The position numbers and the translations under genes were made by a program. A stretch of DNA of 64,000 nucleotides from Taibaiella sp041660405 (lineage in GTDB: Bacteria > Bacteroidota > Bacteroidia > Chitinophagales > Chitinophagaceae). Below, one piece after another: positions 43,460 to 51,492 of this stretch (positions are counted from its first letter, which is position 1; the number at the start of each line of letters is the position of its first letter). The notes beneath the pieces are model-generated. The model had not been told where the DNA came from and ran no database searches. It saw only the letters and a program-made list of their open reading frames with translations. The stretch is from contig JBAZWL010000009.1 in assembly GCA_041660405.1 (NCBI GenBank), positions 62,001 to 126,000 of the forward strand. Reading direction: 5' to 3'.

Positions 43460-44020
43460 ATGAATGCTTCCGAAAATTTCCTGGCGATAAGCCGTAAGAT
43501 GTTTCAGTATTATAAAGGCCTTGCCGATAAATCAATGGCGGCATTGAGCGAGGAAGAAATACATTTTTTACCCAATGAAGAATCGAATAGTATAGCGATT
43601 TTGGTACATCACATGTCGGGCAATATGCTGTCGCGCTTTACCGATTTTCTCACCAGTGATGGAGAGAAGGAATGGCGTAACCGCGATGCCGAATTTGAAG
43701 ATAGCTATACTTCAAAAGCAGATATGCTGGCCGATTGGGAGAAAGGATGGAACTGTGTTTACAAGGCATTGGATACTTTATCGAATGATAAGATGATGGA
43801 TATCGTTTATATCCGTAATGAAGGACATACTGTGCTGGAAGCTGTTACCAGACAAGTGGCGCATTATGCTTATCATGTAGGGCAAATCGTATATCTGGCC
43901 AAACTCATTCGTAATAAGGAATGGCAAACTTTATCTATAGCCCGTGGTGCTTCCGGTGATTTTAATAAAAATAAATTTGACCAGGAAAAGGAACGGAAAT
44001 TCTTTACTGATGGGAAGTGA
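43460..44020 (+). CDS. DUF1572/DinB-like protein
   Basis: 186 aa, all-helical. The pattern IAILVHHMSGNMLSRFTDFL and RQVAHYAYHVGQIVYLAKL gives the three His-type metal ligands of DinB-like four-helix bundles (His in HHMSGN, then HYAYHVGQ). Members are often thiol-S-transferases or metal-dependent hydrolases. Last gene of the GNAT/OsmC unit. Confidence 0.88.
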   Translation: MNASENFLAISRKMFQYYKGLADKSMAALSEEEIHFLPNEESNSIAILVHHMSGNMLSRFTDFLTSDGEKEWRNRDAEFEDSYTSKADMLADWEKGWNCVYKALDTLSNDKMMDIVYIRNEGHTVLEAVTRQVAHYAYHVGQIVYLAKLIRNKEWQTLSIARGASGDFNKNKFDQEKERKFFTDGK

Positions 44021-44066
44021 TTTAACATCGGTTGCCGGCTATTAATATGGTTTGTAGTCGCTTAAC

Positions 44067-45236
44067 CTAGCTGGCTTTTGAGGTAACTTTTAGAAATAAA
44101 AATCCTCCAACTCCCGAAACGAAGGATGCAATCAATACCGCAAGCTTAGCAGTTGTTTGTGCTTCAAAGTCCTTAAATGCAAGCATAGAAATAAAGATGG
44201 ACATGGTAAAACCGATACCGGCAAGCATACCCATACCAATAATATATTTCCAGTTCAGATCTTCCGGAAGTGTTGCCAGCTTCAATTTTACAGCACAATA
44301 TGATATAAGTGCAATACCCAAAGGTTTGCCAATAATAAGCCCGGAAAGAATGCCGTAATTAATAGGTGAGGTTAGGGCAATACTGATCTCAGCAGGAAAA
44401 ATAATCGCGGTATTGGCAAGAGCAAATAAAGGAAGGATGATGAAACTTACCGGATCATGAAGTTTATGTTCCAGCATGTGTATTTTTTTAATTGGAATGG
44501 TGAAAGCCAGGAGTACTCCCGCCAGCGTAGCATGCACGCCAGAGTTGAATAAACAATACCATAAGCCCAGTCCCAAAATGAAATAAGGTAGCAATACTTT
44601 GACGTTGAATTTATTCATCAGGAAAAGTACAAGAAGAATCGCACCACCAACACCCAGATATATCCAATCTATATGATCGGTATAAAAAACAGCAATGGCT
44701 ACAATGGCACCTAAATCATCAATGATCGCCAGCGCGGTCAATAATATTTTCAGGGATAAAGGCACACGTTTTCCCAGTAGAGAAAGAATGCCCAAAGAGA
44801 AAGCAATATCGGTAGCCATAGGTACGCCCCAACCTTGTGGAAATCCGGAATTCGTATTCCATCCATAATAAAGCAGGGCAGGGAAGAGCATTCCTCCAAT
44901 AGCTGCAAGTACCGGCAATATTGATTTTTTCAGACTGGAGAGTTCTCCTGTTAGCAATTCCCTTTTTATCTCCATACCCACAAGCAGGAAAAATACAGCC
45001 ATTAAACCATCATTGATCCAGTGCGCTACACTATGCGGCAGGTGAATATTTTCAAAAGGTAAATGGATATCTTTTTCCCAGAAACCAACAAAAGCATTGC
45101 CCCAACCGGTATTGCTTATGATAAGGGAAACAACTGTACATATCAATAAAGTAATACCAACCGACCGGCTATCGTGTATAAACTCCTCAATAGGTGAAAT
45201 AAATATTTTCTTAAGAATGGAGAATCTTTTCTTCAT
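44067..45236 (-). CDS. nhaA: Na+/H+ antiporter NhaA
   Basis: 389 aa with about 12 helices. The transport site ALAIIDDLGAIVAIAVFYT holds the Asp pair (Asp163/Asp164-type), and the N-terminal HWINDGLMAVFFLLVGMEIK is diagnostic. Exchanges two protons for one sodium ion across the inner membrane for pH and salt homeostasis. Single gene. Confidence 0.95.
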   Translation of the reverse strand: MKKRFSILKKIFISPIEEFIHDSRSVGITLLICTVVSLIISNTGWGNAFVGFWEKDIHLPFENIHLPHSVAHWINDGLMAVFFLLVGMEIKRELLTGELSSLKKSILPVLAAIGGMLFPALLYYGWNTNSGFPQGWGVPMATDIAFSLGILSLLGKRVPLSLKILLTALAIIDDLGAIVAIAVFYTDHIDWIYLGVGGAILLVLFLMNKFNVKVLLPYFILGLGLWYCLFNSGVHATLAGVLLAFTIPIKKIHMLEHKLHDPVSFIILPLFALANTAIIFPAEISIALTSPINYGILSGLIIGKPLGIALISYCAVKLKLATLPEDLNWKYIIGMGMLAGIGFTMSIFISMLAFKDFEAQTTAKLAVLIASFVSGVGGFLFLKVTSKAS

Positions 45237-45268
45237 GTGGTGTTTGTGTCAAATTTTCAAAAGAAAAA

Positions 45269-45291
45269 GCCGAAGTTATTAAAACTCCGGC
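45269..45291 (-). terminator. terminator of the E2 gene
   Basis: Nine-base arms GCCGAAGTT/AACTCCGGC with one mismatch; on the minus strand it is followed by TTTTTCTTTT. It lies about 60 bp past the stop. Confidence 0.6.
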
Positions 45292-45351
45292 CCTTCATAA
45301 TGCTTTATCTTGTTTTCTAAACTTATTACATTTAATGTCTTACGTCTGAAA

Positions 45352-47004
45352 TTATACCAACATCGTTACCGGGTTTTCCAGGTAAGCTTTGAGCGTTTGC
45401 ATAAAGCTCGCACCTACAGCACCATCAACCACGCGGTGATCGCAACTCAAGGTTAACTTAAGCAGATTGCGTACCACAACAGCACCGTTTTCTACAACCG
45501 GCGTTGCTTCTATCTTACCAATGGCAAGAATACAGGCATCTGGTGGATTAATGATTGCAGTAAATTCATCAATATCCATCATACCCAGATTGGATACTGT
45601 AAAGGTATTACCGGTAAATTCCTGCGGTTGTAATTTTTTATTGCGTGCTTTTTTGATCAGTTCAGCTGCTTCTGCAGATATCTGGGATAGTGATTTCTGA
45701 TCGGCAAATTTAATCACCGGTACTATGAGTCCGTCTTCGATAGCAACGGCAGTACCAATGCTAATGTGATGGTTTTCTCTGATAAAATCACCCATCCAGC
45801 TGCTGTTCACGCCCGGATGTTTACGTAATGCCATAGCACATGCTTTGATGATATAATCGTTGAAGGATATCTTAACGGGACTTACCTCATTCATAGCAGT
45901 TCTTGCTTCTATTGCTTTGTCCATTTTAATGGTCATGCGCAGATAGAAATGCGGAGCACTGAATTTGCTTTCGCTCAGGCGGCGTGCCACCACGGTGCGC
46001 ATTTGTGATAGCGGTTTGTCGGTATGACTTTCCTGGCCGGCTGTAAATGAAGGAACAGAGGCCGCTGCTGAAGCCGCAGTTGCAGGTTGAGCAGCAGGTT
46101 TGGGTTTGAAATTGTCAACATCACGTTTAATGATCCTGCCGCCTTCTCCCGAACCTTCCAGTTCCTGTAGTTGAATTCCTTTATCTTTTGCCATCTTACG
46201 GGCAAGGGGAGATATTTTTAATCGCTCATCATCTGAAACAGATTTTGTTTCTTCAGGAGTTGATTCTGTTTGTTTCTTTGCAGCCGGTGCAGCCTCAGCT
46301 TGCTTGCCTTCTTCTTTTGCAGGGCTTGCTGTTTCGGTTGCATCATCTTCCAGGTAAGGTTCTATATCCGTGCCTTCTTTACCCACAATGGCAATAATAC
46401 CATTAACCTGTGCCGCTTGTCCTGCTTCTACACCAATGTACAATAACGTACCATCGACATAGCCCATTACTTCCATCGTTGCCTTATCGGTTTCCACTTC
46501 GGCAAGTACATCATCAGCTTTTACTATATCACCTACATTCTTTAGCCAGCTTACAATTTTACCTTCTTTCATGGTATCACTCAGCAAAGGCATCCGTATC
46601 ACTGTAGCATCACCCGACTTGGGTTTTGATTTTTTAACTTCAGCTTTAGGCGTTTCTTCTTTTTTATTTTCCTCTTTTGCAGCAGGTTTTTCTGCAGCTG
46701 GTTCAGCGACAGGAGCGTTACCGCCGCCTTTGCTTTCACTTTCCAGCAATGCTTTATAGTCTTCGCCTTCTTTTCCTACTATGGCAATAATACCGTTCAC
46801 GGGAGCTGCTTTACCTTTCTCTACACCAATATACAATAATGTACCCTCTACATATGGCATTACTTCCATAGTAGCTTTATCTGTTTCAACTTCAGCAATT
46901 ACATCGTCCGCCTTTACTTTATCTCCCACTTTCTTATGCCACTCCGCTATCACGCCTTCTTTCATCGTGTCGCTAAGTAGCGGCATACGTATTACTTCAG
47001 CCAT
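45352..47004 (-). CDS. pyruvate dehydrogenase E2 (dihydrolipoamide acetyltransferase)
   Basis: 550 aa from the ATG at 47004 (MAEVIRMPLLSDTMKEGVIA). Two lipoyl domains, each with ETDKATMEV (lipoyl Lys43 and Lys174), joined by Ala/Pro/Glu/Lys-rich linkers, a peripheral subunit-binding domain (ISPLARKMAKDKGI, GRIIKRDV) and the catalytic acetyltransferase with SCDHRVVDGAVGA. It transfers acetyl groups to CoA in the pyruvate dehydrogenase complex; the E1 genes are not in the window. A -7 element and a LacI-type operator-like dyad lie upstream. Single-gene unit. Confidence 0.95.
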   Translation of the reverse strand: MAEVIRMPLLSDTMKEGVIAEWHKKVGDKVKADDVIAEVETDKATMEVMPYVEGTLLYIGVEKGKAAPVNGIIAIVGKEGEDYKALLESESKGGGNAPVAEPAAEKPAAKEENKKEETPKAEVKKSKPKSGDATVIRMPLLSDTMKEGKIVSWLKNVGDIVKADDVLAEVETDKATMEVMGYVDGTLLYIGVEAGQAAQVNGIIAIVGKEGTDIEPYLEDDATETASPAKEEGKQAEAAPAAKKQTESTPEETKSVSDDERLKISPLARKMAKDKGIQLQELEGSGEGGRIIKRDVDNFKPKPAAQPATAASAAASVPSFTAGQESHTDKPLSQMRTVVARRLSESKFSAPHFYLRMTIKMDKAIEARTAMNEVSPVKISFNDYIIKACAMALRKHPGVNSSWMGDFIRENHHISIGTAVAIEDGLIVPVIKFADQKSLSQISAEAAELIKKARNKKLQPQEFTGNTFTVSNLGMMDIDEFTAIINPPDACILAIGKIEATPVVENGAVVVRNLLKLTLSCDHRVVDGAVGASFMQTLKAYLENPVTMLV

Positions 47005-47037
47005 AGTTTCTTTATTATCAGGTTTTTTTTGAACGCT

Positions 47038-47045
47038 CAAAAATA
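47038..47045 (-). promoter_or_regulatory. -7 element of the E2 promoter
   Basis: Minus strand TATTTTTG, 33 bp upstream of the E2 ATG, with a T-rich stretch near position -33. Confidence 0.5.
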
Positions 47046-47096
47046 GTTATTTTGAAGCGAAAAAAATAACGAAACTTAAAATGATGACCTATATTA

Positions 47097-47112
47097 ATGC
47101 AAACGATTGCAT
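47097..47112. promoter_or_regulatory. LacI-type operator-like dyad upstream of the E2 gene
   Basis: ATGCAAACGATTGCAT, a near-perfect palindrome with the CG core typical of LacI/GalR-family operators, about 90 bp upstream of the E2 start. A second TTGCATGGCA-like half lies just beyond it. Confidence 0.35.
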
Positions 47113-47203
47113 AAGTTTTTGCATGGCAGAGTTTCGATTATTTTAAGAATTAGTCAGTGACACGGATTATTGAATAGACCCGGCCATACCCACTCTTTTT
47201 CTA

Positions 47204-47350
47204 GCCGCTGCTATATTTGAGGCGACCGCTGTTACCTCTTACCCAACCGCTGTTATGTTTGAGGTGACCGCTCTTACCTTTTACCCAACCGCTGTTATGT
47301 TTAAGGTGATCACTCTTACCTTTTAGCTGACCGCTGTTATGTTTGAGGTG
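47204..47350. repeat. 21-bp tandem array, seven units, two alternating types
   Basis: The word CCGCT (or TCACT) recurs at 47205, 47226, 47247, 47268, 47289, 47310 and 47331, every 21 bp exactly. Odd units carry TTATGTTTGAGGTG, even ones TTACCTTTTACCCA (or AGCTG), so the higher-order period is 42 bp. The array sits in the 600-bp gap between the E2 promoter and the rpsG 3' end, and runs straight into a G-run. Confidence 0.85.
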
Positions 47351-47376
47351 GGGGGAGGGGGTGTAAGGGGTGGGGG
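47350..47376 (+). other. G-quadruplex-type tract
   Basis: Four G-runs of 6, 5, 4 and 5 with short loops: G6-A-G5-TGTAA-G4-T-G5. The strand is G-rich on the plus strand. It follows the array directly. This fits the classical intramolecular G-quadruplex pattern. Confidence 0.7.
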
Positions 47377-47553
47377 TGAAATTTCATTTAGTTGATTGTT
47401 AATAACTTACAAAAGTTAATATTTTAATACAATTATTGTGATACACGAATTGATATTTTACTTTTTAATTATAAAAACAAAAAGACCGTACTGAATCTGG
47501 TGATTATGGCAGTCTGTAGTAATACATGGACAGAGGAGACTACAGCAAATGAA

Positions 47554-47580
47554 AAAAGCCGCACAGAAAGTGCGGCTTTT
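47554..47580 (-). terminator. terminator of rpsL-rpsG
   Basis: 10-bp perfect stem AAAAGCCGCA/TGCGGCTTTT, loop CAGAAAG, 26 bp past the rpsG stop. Confidence 0.88.
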
Positions 47581-47605
47581 AATATTAAAATTTTTATCGT
47601 AAAGG

Positions 47606-48073
47606 TTATACTCTGAAGTGAGCGAATGCTTTGTTCGCATCTGCCATACGGTGTGTATCTTCTTTCTTTTTGAAAGCACCACCTTCACCTTTGCTTGCTG
47701 CAACGATTTCGTTAGCTAATTTATCAGCCATTGTTTTACCGTTACGATCGCGGCTGAAACGAATCAACCATTTCATGCTTAAAGAGATCTTACGATCAGC
47801 ACGTACTTCAGAAGGAATCTGGAAAGTAGCACCACCAATACGGCGGCTACGAACCTCAACTGATGGAGTAACGTTCTGCAATGCTTTTTTCCAAATTTCG
47901 TAACCTTCTTCAGAAGTCATTGAACTAACTTTATCAATGGCATCGTAGAAAATGTTGAAAGCGGTAGTTTTTTTACCAGCCCACATCATAGTGTTTACGA
48001 AACGGGTAACTTGTTTATCATTGAACTTTGGATCTGGGGCCAAAGGATGCTTTTTGGCTTGCGCTTTTCTCAT
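47606..48073 (-). CDS. rpsG: 30S ribosomal protein S7
   Basis: 155 aa primary binding protein of the 16S rRNA 3' domain. Start MRKAQAKKHPLAPDPKF and the block RIGGATFQIPSEVRADR are standard. It follows rpsL with a 111-bp gap and is followed by a strong terminator, so fusA is not in this operon as would be expected. Confidence 0.97.
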   Translation of the reverse strand: MRKAQAKKHPLAPDPKFNDKQVTRFVNTMMWAGKKTTAFNIFYDAIDKVSSMTSEEGYEIWKKALQNVTPSVEVRSRRIGGATFQIPSEVRADRKISLSMKWLIRFSRDRNGKTMADKLANEIVAASKGEGGAFKKKEDTHRMADANKAFAHFRV

Positions 48074-48184
48074 CGATTTTTAATTTTTAAATTTCAGGCT
48101 GTATTTCTTCAAGAATTAAAACTTTACTCAGCCTTTTAGTACATAATAATTTGTAAAAATTGCTAACTAAAAACTAAGCGTTGC

Positions 48185-48565
48185 TTATTTTTTAGCTTTT
48201 TCTTTCTTGGTACCGTATTTAGAACGGCTTTGTTTACGGTCTTTTACGCCCGCAGTATCCAAAGCACCACGTACAATATGGTAACGCACACCTGGAAGAT
48301 CTTTCACACGACCACCACGGATCAGTACGATAGAGTGTTCCTGAAGGTTGTGCCCTTCACCAGGAATATAGGCGATAACTTCAATTTTGTTTGTCAGACG
48401 TACTTTAGCCACTTTACGCAGAGCCGAGTTCGGTTTCTTTGGAGTAGTAGTATATACACGGGTACATACACCGCGACGTTGAGGGCAATCATCCAGTGCT
48501 GGTGATTTTGACTTTGCTTTGATCTGAGTACGTCCTTTACGAACTAATTGTTGTATAGTAGGCAT
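48185..48565 (-). CDS. rpsL: 30S ribosomal protein S12
   Basis: 126 aa decoding-centre protein. The conserved TTPKKPNSALRKVAKVRL and GGRVKDLPGVRYHIVRG are present; the two lysines linked to streptomycin resistance are unchanged. A good promoter (TTG-N19-TACTTTTG) lies 30-60 bp upstream. First gene of the pair with rpsG. Confidence 0.97.
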   Translation of the reverse strand: MPTIQQLVRKGRTQIKAKSKSPALDDCPQRRGVCTRVYTTTPKKPNSALRKVAKVRLTNKIEVIAYIPGEGHNLQEHSIVLIRGGRVKDLPGVRYHIVRGALDTAGVKDRKQSRSKYGTKKEKAKK

Positions 48566-48594
48566 TCCTGTTACTTTAATATTTTTTTGGACTG

Positions 48595-48625
48595 CAAAAG
48601 TATAACTTTTTTCTTATCCGACAAC
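48595..48625 (-). promoter_or_regulatory. promoter of rpsL-rpsG
   Basis: Minus strand TTG (48624-48622), 19-bp spacer, TACTTTTG (48602-48595). Confidence 0.65.
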
Positions 48626-48723
48626 TTTTTTTCTTGAAAGGGAATAAAATTTTCCAGAATATGGTTGTTATTGATAAATGTCGTGTGCTTTTACAGTTAA
48701 AAGGGTAAAAATGAAAAGATTAA

Positions 48724-49863
48724 TTATTTTAAAATGGTTCTGCTGATCACGATTTTCTGTACTTCGCTGGTACCTTCATAGATCTGGGTAATTTTGGCAT
48801 CGCGCATCAGGCGTTCTACATGGAATTCTTTTACATAACCATACCCACCGTGGATCTGAACTGCTTCACTGGTAACAGATTGCGCAATTTCAGAAGCATA
48901 TAATTTAGCCATCGAGCCGGAAAGGGTATAATCCATGCCCTGGTCTTTCTGCCATGCTGCTTTAAGGCAAAGCATACGGGCAGTTTCTATCTGTGTAGCC
49001 ATATCAGCCAGTTTGAAAGCAACCGCCTGGTGGTTCATAATCTCTGTTCCGAAAGCCTTACGTTCTTTGGAATATTTCAAAGCCAGTTCCAATGCTCCGC
49101 TGGCGATACCCAATGCCTGGGAAGCGATACCAATACGACCACCACCAAGGGTTTTCATAGCAAAGTTGAAACCAAAACCATCTTCACCAATACGATTTTC
49201 TTTAGGCACGATCACATCCTGGAAAGAAATGCTGTGTGTATCACTTCCGCGAATCCCCAGTTTGTTTTCTTTTGCACCCACAGATACACCGGGAGTATTT
49301 TTATCTACAATAAAAGCATTGATGCCTTTATGTTTTTTAGCAATATCGGTTTGTGCAATAACAAGATATGTTGAAGCTGAATTACCATTGGTGATCCAGT
49401 TTTTGATACCATTCAATACATAATGATCGCCTTTATCTTCGGCAGTAGTGCGTTGAGAAGTGGCATCAGAACCTGCTTCCGGCTCGCTTAATAAGAACGC
49501 ACCAATTTTCTGACCAGAAGCCAGGGGTACAAGGTATTTTTGTTTTTGTTCTTCAGTACCGTAAGTTTCCAATCCCCAGCAAACCAAGGAATTATTTACA
49601 CTCATCACCACCGAAGCAGAAGCATCAACCTTTGAAATTTCTTCCATAGCCAATACATAAGACACAGCATCCATTCCGGAACCACCATATTTAGGATCAA
49701 CCATCATACCCATGAAGCCTAGTTCACCCAGCATTTTGATTTGTTCAGTCGGGAATTTCTGGTGCTCGTCGCGTTCGATAACGCCTGGCAGTAATTCGTT
49801 TTGAGCGAAATCACGCGCTGCCTTTTGCACGGCTAATTGTTCTTCGGAAAGTTGGAAGTTCAT
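48724..49863 (-). CDS. acyl-CoA dehydrogenase
   Basis: 379 aa flavoenzyme that oxidises acyl-CoA to 2-enoyl-CoA. Start MNFQLSEEQLAVQKAARDFA; FAD-binding LSEPEAGSDA and the catalytic base region RDAKITQIYEGTSEVQKIVI are present. Chain-length class (short chain likely) is inferred from size and sequence type. A good promoter lies upstream. Single gene. Confidence 0.94.
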   Translation of the reverse strand: MNFQLSEEQLAVQKAARDFAQNELLPGVIERDEHQKFPTEQIKMLGELGFMGMMVDPKYGGSGMDAVSYVLAMEEISKVDASASVVMSVNNSLVCWGLETYGTEEQKQKYLVPLASGQKIGAFLLSEPEAGSDATSQRTTAEDKGDHYVLNGIKNWITNGNSASTYLVIAQTDIAKKHKGINAFIVDKNTPGVSVGAKENKLGIRGSDTHSISFQDVIVPKENRIGEDGFGFNFAMKTLGGGRIGIASQALGIASGALELALKYSKERKAFGTEIMNHQAVAFKLADMATQIETARMLCLKAAWQKDQGMDYTLSGSMAKLYASEIAQSVTSEAVQIHGGYGYVKEFHVERLMRDAKITQIYEGTSEVQKIVISRTILK

Positions 49864-49909
49864 AAACTGGTTGAAATTTTTAATAACGACCCTTGGGTCA
49901 AACAGGTTG

Positions 49910-49940
49910 CAAAATTAAATTTTTAACTGTTATCAGCAAA
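49910..49940 (-). promoter_or_regulatory. promoter of the acyl-CoA dehydrogenase
   Basis: Minus strand TTTG (49940-49937), 19-bp spacer, TAATTTTG (49917-49910): full consensus. A small dyad GACCC-TT-GGGTC (49888-49899) lies in the leader. Confidence 0.7.
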
Positions 49941-49996
49941 TTGTGTTTTACGAAAAGGTGAGGGCTTACTTTTTAAGGTGAAAAGATGGAATATTC

Positions 49997-50082
49997 AAAT
50001 GTAAAACCATGGTTTTGCATTTAATTTGAACGGGTCTCTGGATTCTATCTTGGCCATAGTAGACCCGAATATTATTTTTTTT
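49997..50082 (+). promoter_or_regulatory. double hairpin upstream of the MNIO operon, possible attenuator
   Basis: First a palindrome around AAAACCATGGTTTT (50003-50016) with flanks AAATGT and GCATTT, 26 bp in all with one mismatch per arm. Then CGGGTCT (50031-50037) and AGACCCG (50061-50067) followed by ATTATTTTTTTT (T-run to 50082), which looks like a terminator on the plus strand. It lies 87 bp before the small lipopeptide gene, and no other plus-strand gene precedes it. Confidence 0.4.
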
Positions 50083-50168
50083 GTGCGTTATAAGAAAGCA
50101 GAATTTTTTCGCGTCTATATTATCAGGATGTTCTTTTATTCTTTAATCTTTTGAAAAAACACTGCGAA

Positions 50169-50351
50169 ATGAAAATCTCTAAAACATTGCTTGGTGCTAT
50201 ACTGGTGGGTGTAGCGGTACAAACCACAGCTTCGTCCTGCACCAAAAAGAACCAGGATGTTATTAAACCACAATCAGAAGTGCAGGCCAGTGAGCAACCT
50301 GCACCTCAAAACCCTGATCCTGCTTCTTGTCCAGCTTGCGGAATGGGTTAA
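50169..50351 (+). CDS. small lipopeptide, candidate MNIO substrate with CPACGMG tail
   Basis: 60 aa from the ATG at 50169 (MKISKTLLGAILVGVAVQTT, then ASSC). A lipoprotein-type signal leads to Cys24; a Pro/Glu/Gln-rich linker follows, and the protein ends in PASCPACGMG (Cys54, Cys57). The upstream ATG at 50151 is unlikely. A Cys-containing core directly ahead of a DUF692 gene is the layout of peptide natural products modified by multinuclear iron oxidases (methanobactin MbnA, chryseobasin ChrA, bufferins). The gap to the next start is 11 nt. Precursor role is inferred from context; the Cys modification is not shown by sequence. Confidence 0.72.
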   Translation: MKISKTLLGAILVGVAVQTTASSCTKKNQDVIKPQSEVQASEQPAPQNPDPASCPACGMG

Positions 50352-50362
50352 AATTGATTTTT

Positions 50363-51490
50363 ATGCCGGAAATAAGATCCGCCATAGCCTGTAATTTGGA
50401 TGCAGATATTTTGTCTGCATCCTTACCGCTATTGGAAGAAGAAAGAGTGGAAGCCCTGGAATGGTCTTTTGATACTTTGTTTAAAGTTAAAGAGGTACCG
50501 GACTGGTTTGAAGAACTACTTGACGTTTTCAGCAAAGAAGGACGGCTCATAGGGCATGGTGTTTTCTTCTCTTTGTTTTCCGGGAAATGGATGTCGGAGC
50601 AACAGGAATGGTTACAACATTTACGCAATGTAAGCAAACGATATTTTTTTGATCATGTCACCGAGCACTTCGGCTTTATGACCGGCGCTGATTTCCATCA
50701 TGGTGCTCCGTTAAGTATTCCGTATACTGCTTCCACACTGGCTATTGGCCGCGACCGACTGGCTCGTATACATGATGCGTGCGGTTGCCCGGTAGGTTTG
50801 GAAAACCTTGCTTTTTCTTATTCTTTGGATGAAGTAAAAAGGCATGGAGCTTTCCTGGAAGAGTTAATTACACCCATTAACGGATTTATCATCCTTGATC
50901 TGCACAACCTGTATTGCCAGCTTCATAATTTTGATATGGCTTTTGAAGACCTTATCAAATTATATCCCTTAGATAGGGTGAGAGAGATCCATATATCCGG
51001 AGGTAGCTGGGAACTATCTGCATTGGATAGCAAAAGAAGAATAAGAAGAGATACGCATGATGATACCGTTCCTGTTGAAGTTTTTAAATTGTTGCAACAA
51101 GCTATCCCACTTTGTCCACAGTTACGATATGTAGTTATGGAGCAATTAGGAGCAGGCTTGAATACACCTGAAAGTCGGGAAGGGTTTTATCATGATTTCG
51201 TGAAGATGCAGGAAATTGTTTCAACATTTAATCAAAGGAAATCTTCTGAAAAAATAAATACTTTTCTGCCTGCAATTCCGCCAATATTTAATGGGACAGT
51301 AGAGGATCAAGAGCTTTATCAACAACAATTATTACTCTCCGATATACTGGAAACTTCAGTAAGTTATGATGAAGCTTTGCATCGTCTCCATAATTCCGCA
51401 ATAGCCCGTACAGCTTGGAATGTAGAAGCCTGGCAACCTTATATGATTGAAACTGCGCTAGCTATTGCACAGAAGTGGAAGAGGAAATGA
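50363..51490 (+). CDS. DUF692 multinuclear non-heme iron oxidase (MNIO)
   Basis: 375 aa from the ATG at 50363 (MPEIRSAIACNLDADILSAS). TIM barrel of the DUF692 family (MbnB, TglH, ChrH, BufB). Likely metal ligands: His65 (GHGVF), Asp97, Glu101 and His102 (DHVTEHFGF), Glu147/Asn148 (ENLAF), Asp179/Asn182 (DLHNLY), His210 (EIHISGG), Asp230/His232/Asp233 and Glu260 (EQLG). It would oxidise Cys residues of a peptide. The last 90-100 residues exceed the usual MbnB length, and no separate partner protein gene is present, so this extension may hold the substrate-recognition part. It ends 2 bp from a convergent gene. Confidence 0.88.
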   Translation: MPEIRSAIACNLDADILSASLPLLEEERVEALEWSFDTLFKVKEVPDWFEELLDVFSKEGRLIGHGVFFSLFSGKWMSEQQEWLQHLRNVSKRYFFDHVTEHFGFMTGADFHHGAPLSIPYTASTLAIGRDRLARIHDACGCPVGLENLAFSYSLDEVKRHGAFLEELITPINGFIILDLHNLYCQLHNFDMAFEDLIKLYPLDRVREIHISGGSWELSALDSKRRIRRDTHDDTVPVEVFKLLQQAIPLCPQLRYVVMEQLGAGLNTPESREGFYHDFVKMQEIVSTFNQRKSSEKINTFLPAIPPIFNGTVEDQELYQQQLLLSDILETSVSYDEALHRLHNSAIARTAWNVEAWQPYMIETALAIAQKWKRK

Positions 51491-51492
51491 AT

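Noticed and set aside
46188..46607. Pro/Leu/His-rich plus-strand frames inside the E2 gene
   Set aside because: They mirror the low-complexity Ala/Pro/Glu linkers of E2 on the other strand.
47204..47350. CRISPR or iteron-type replication origin
   Set aside because: No spacers, no DnaA-box pattern, no dnaA or rep gene nearby. The 21-bp units alone do not support an origin.
47458..47703. 81-codon frame on the minus strand downstream of rpsG
   Set aside because: It overlaps the 3' part of rpsG in another frame and passes through its terminator; no signal or motif.
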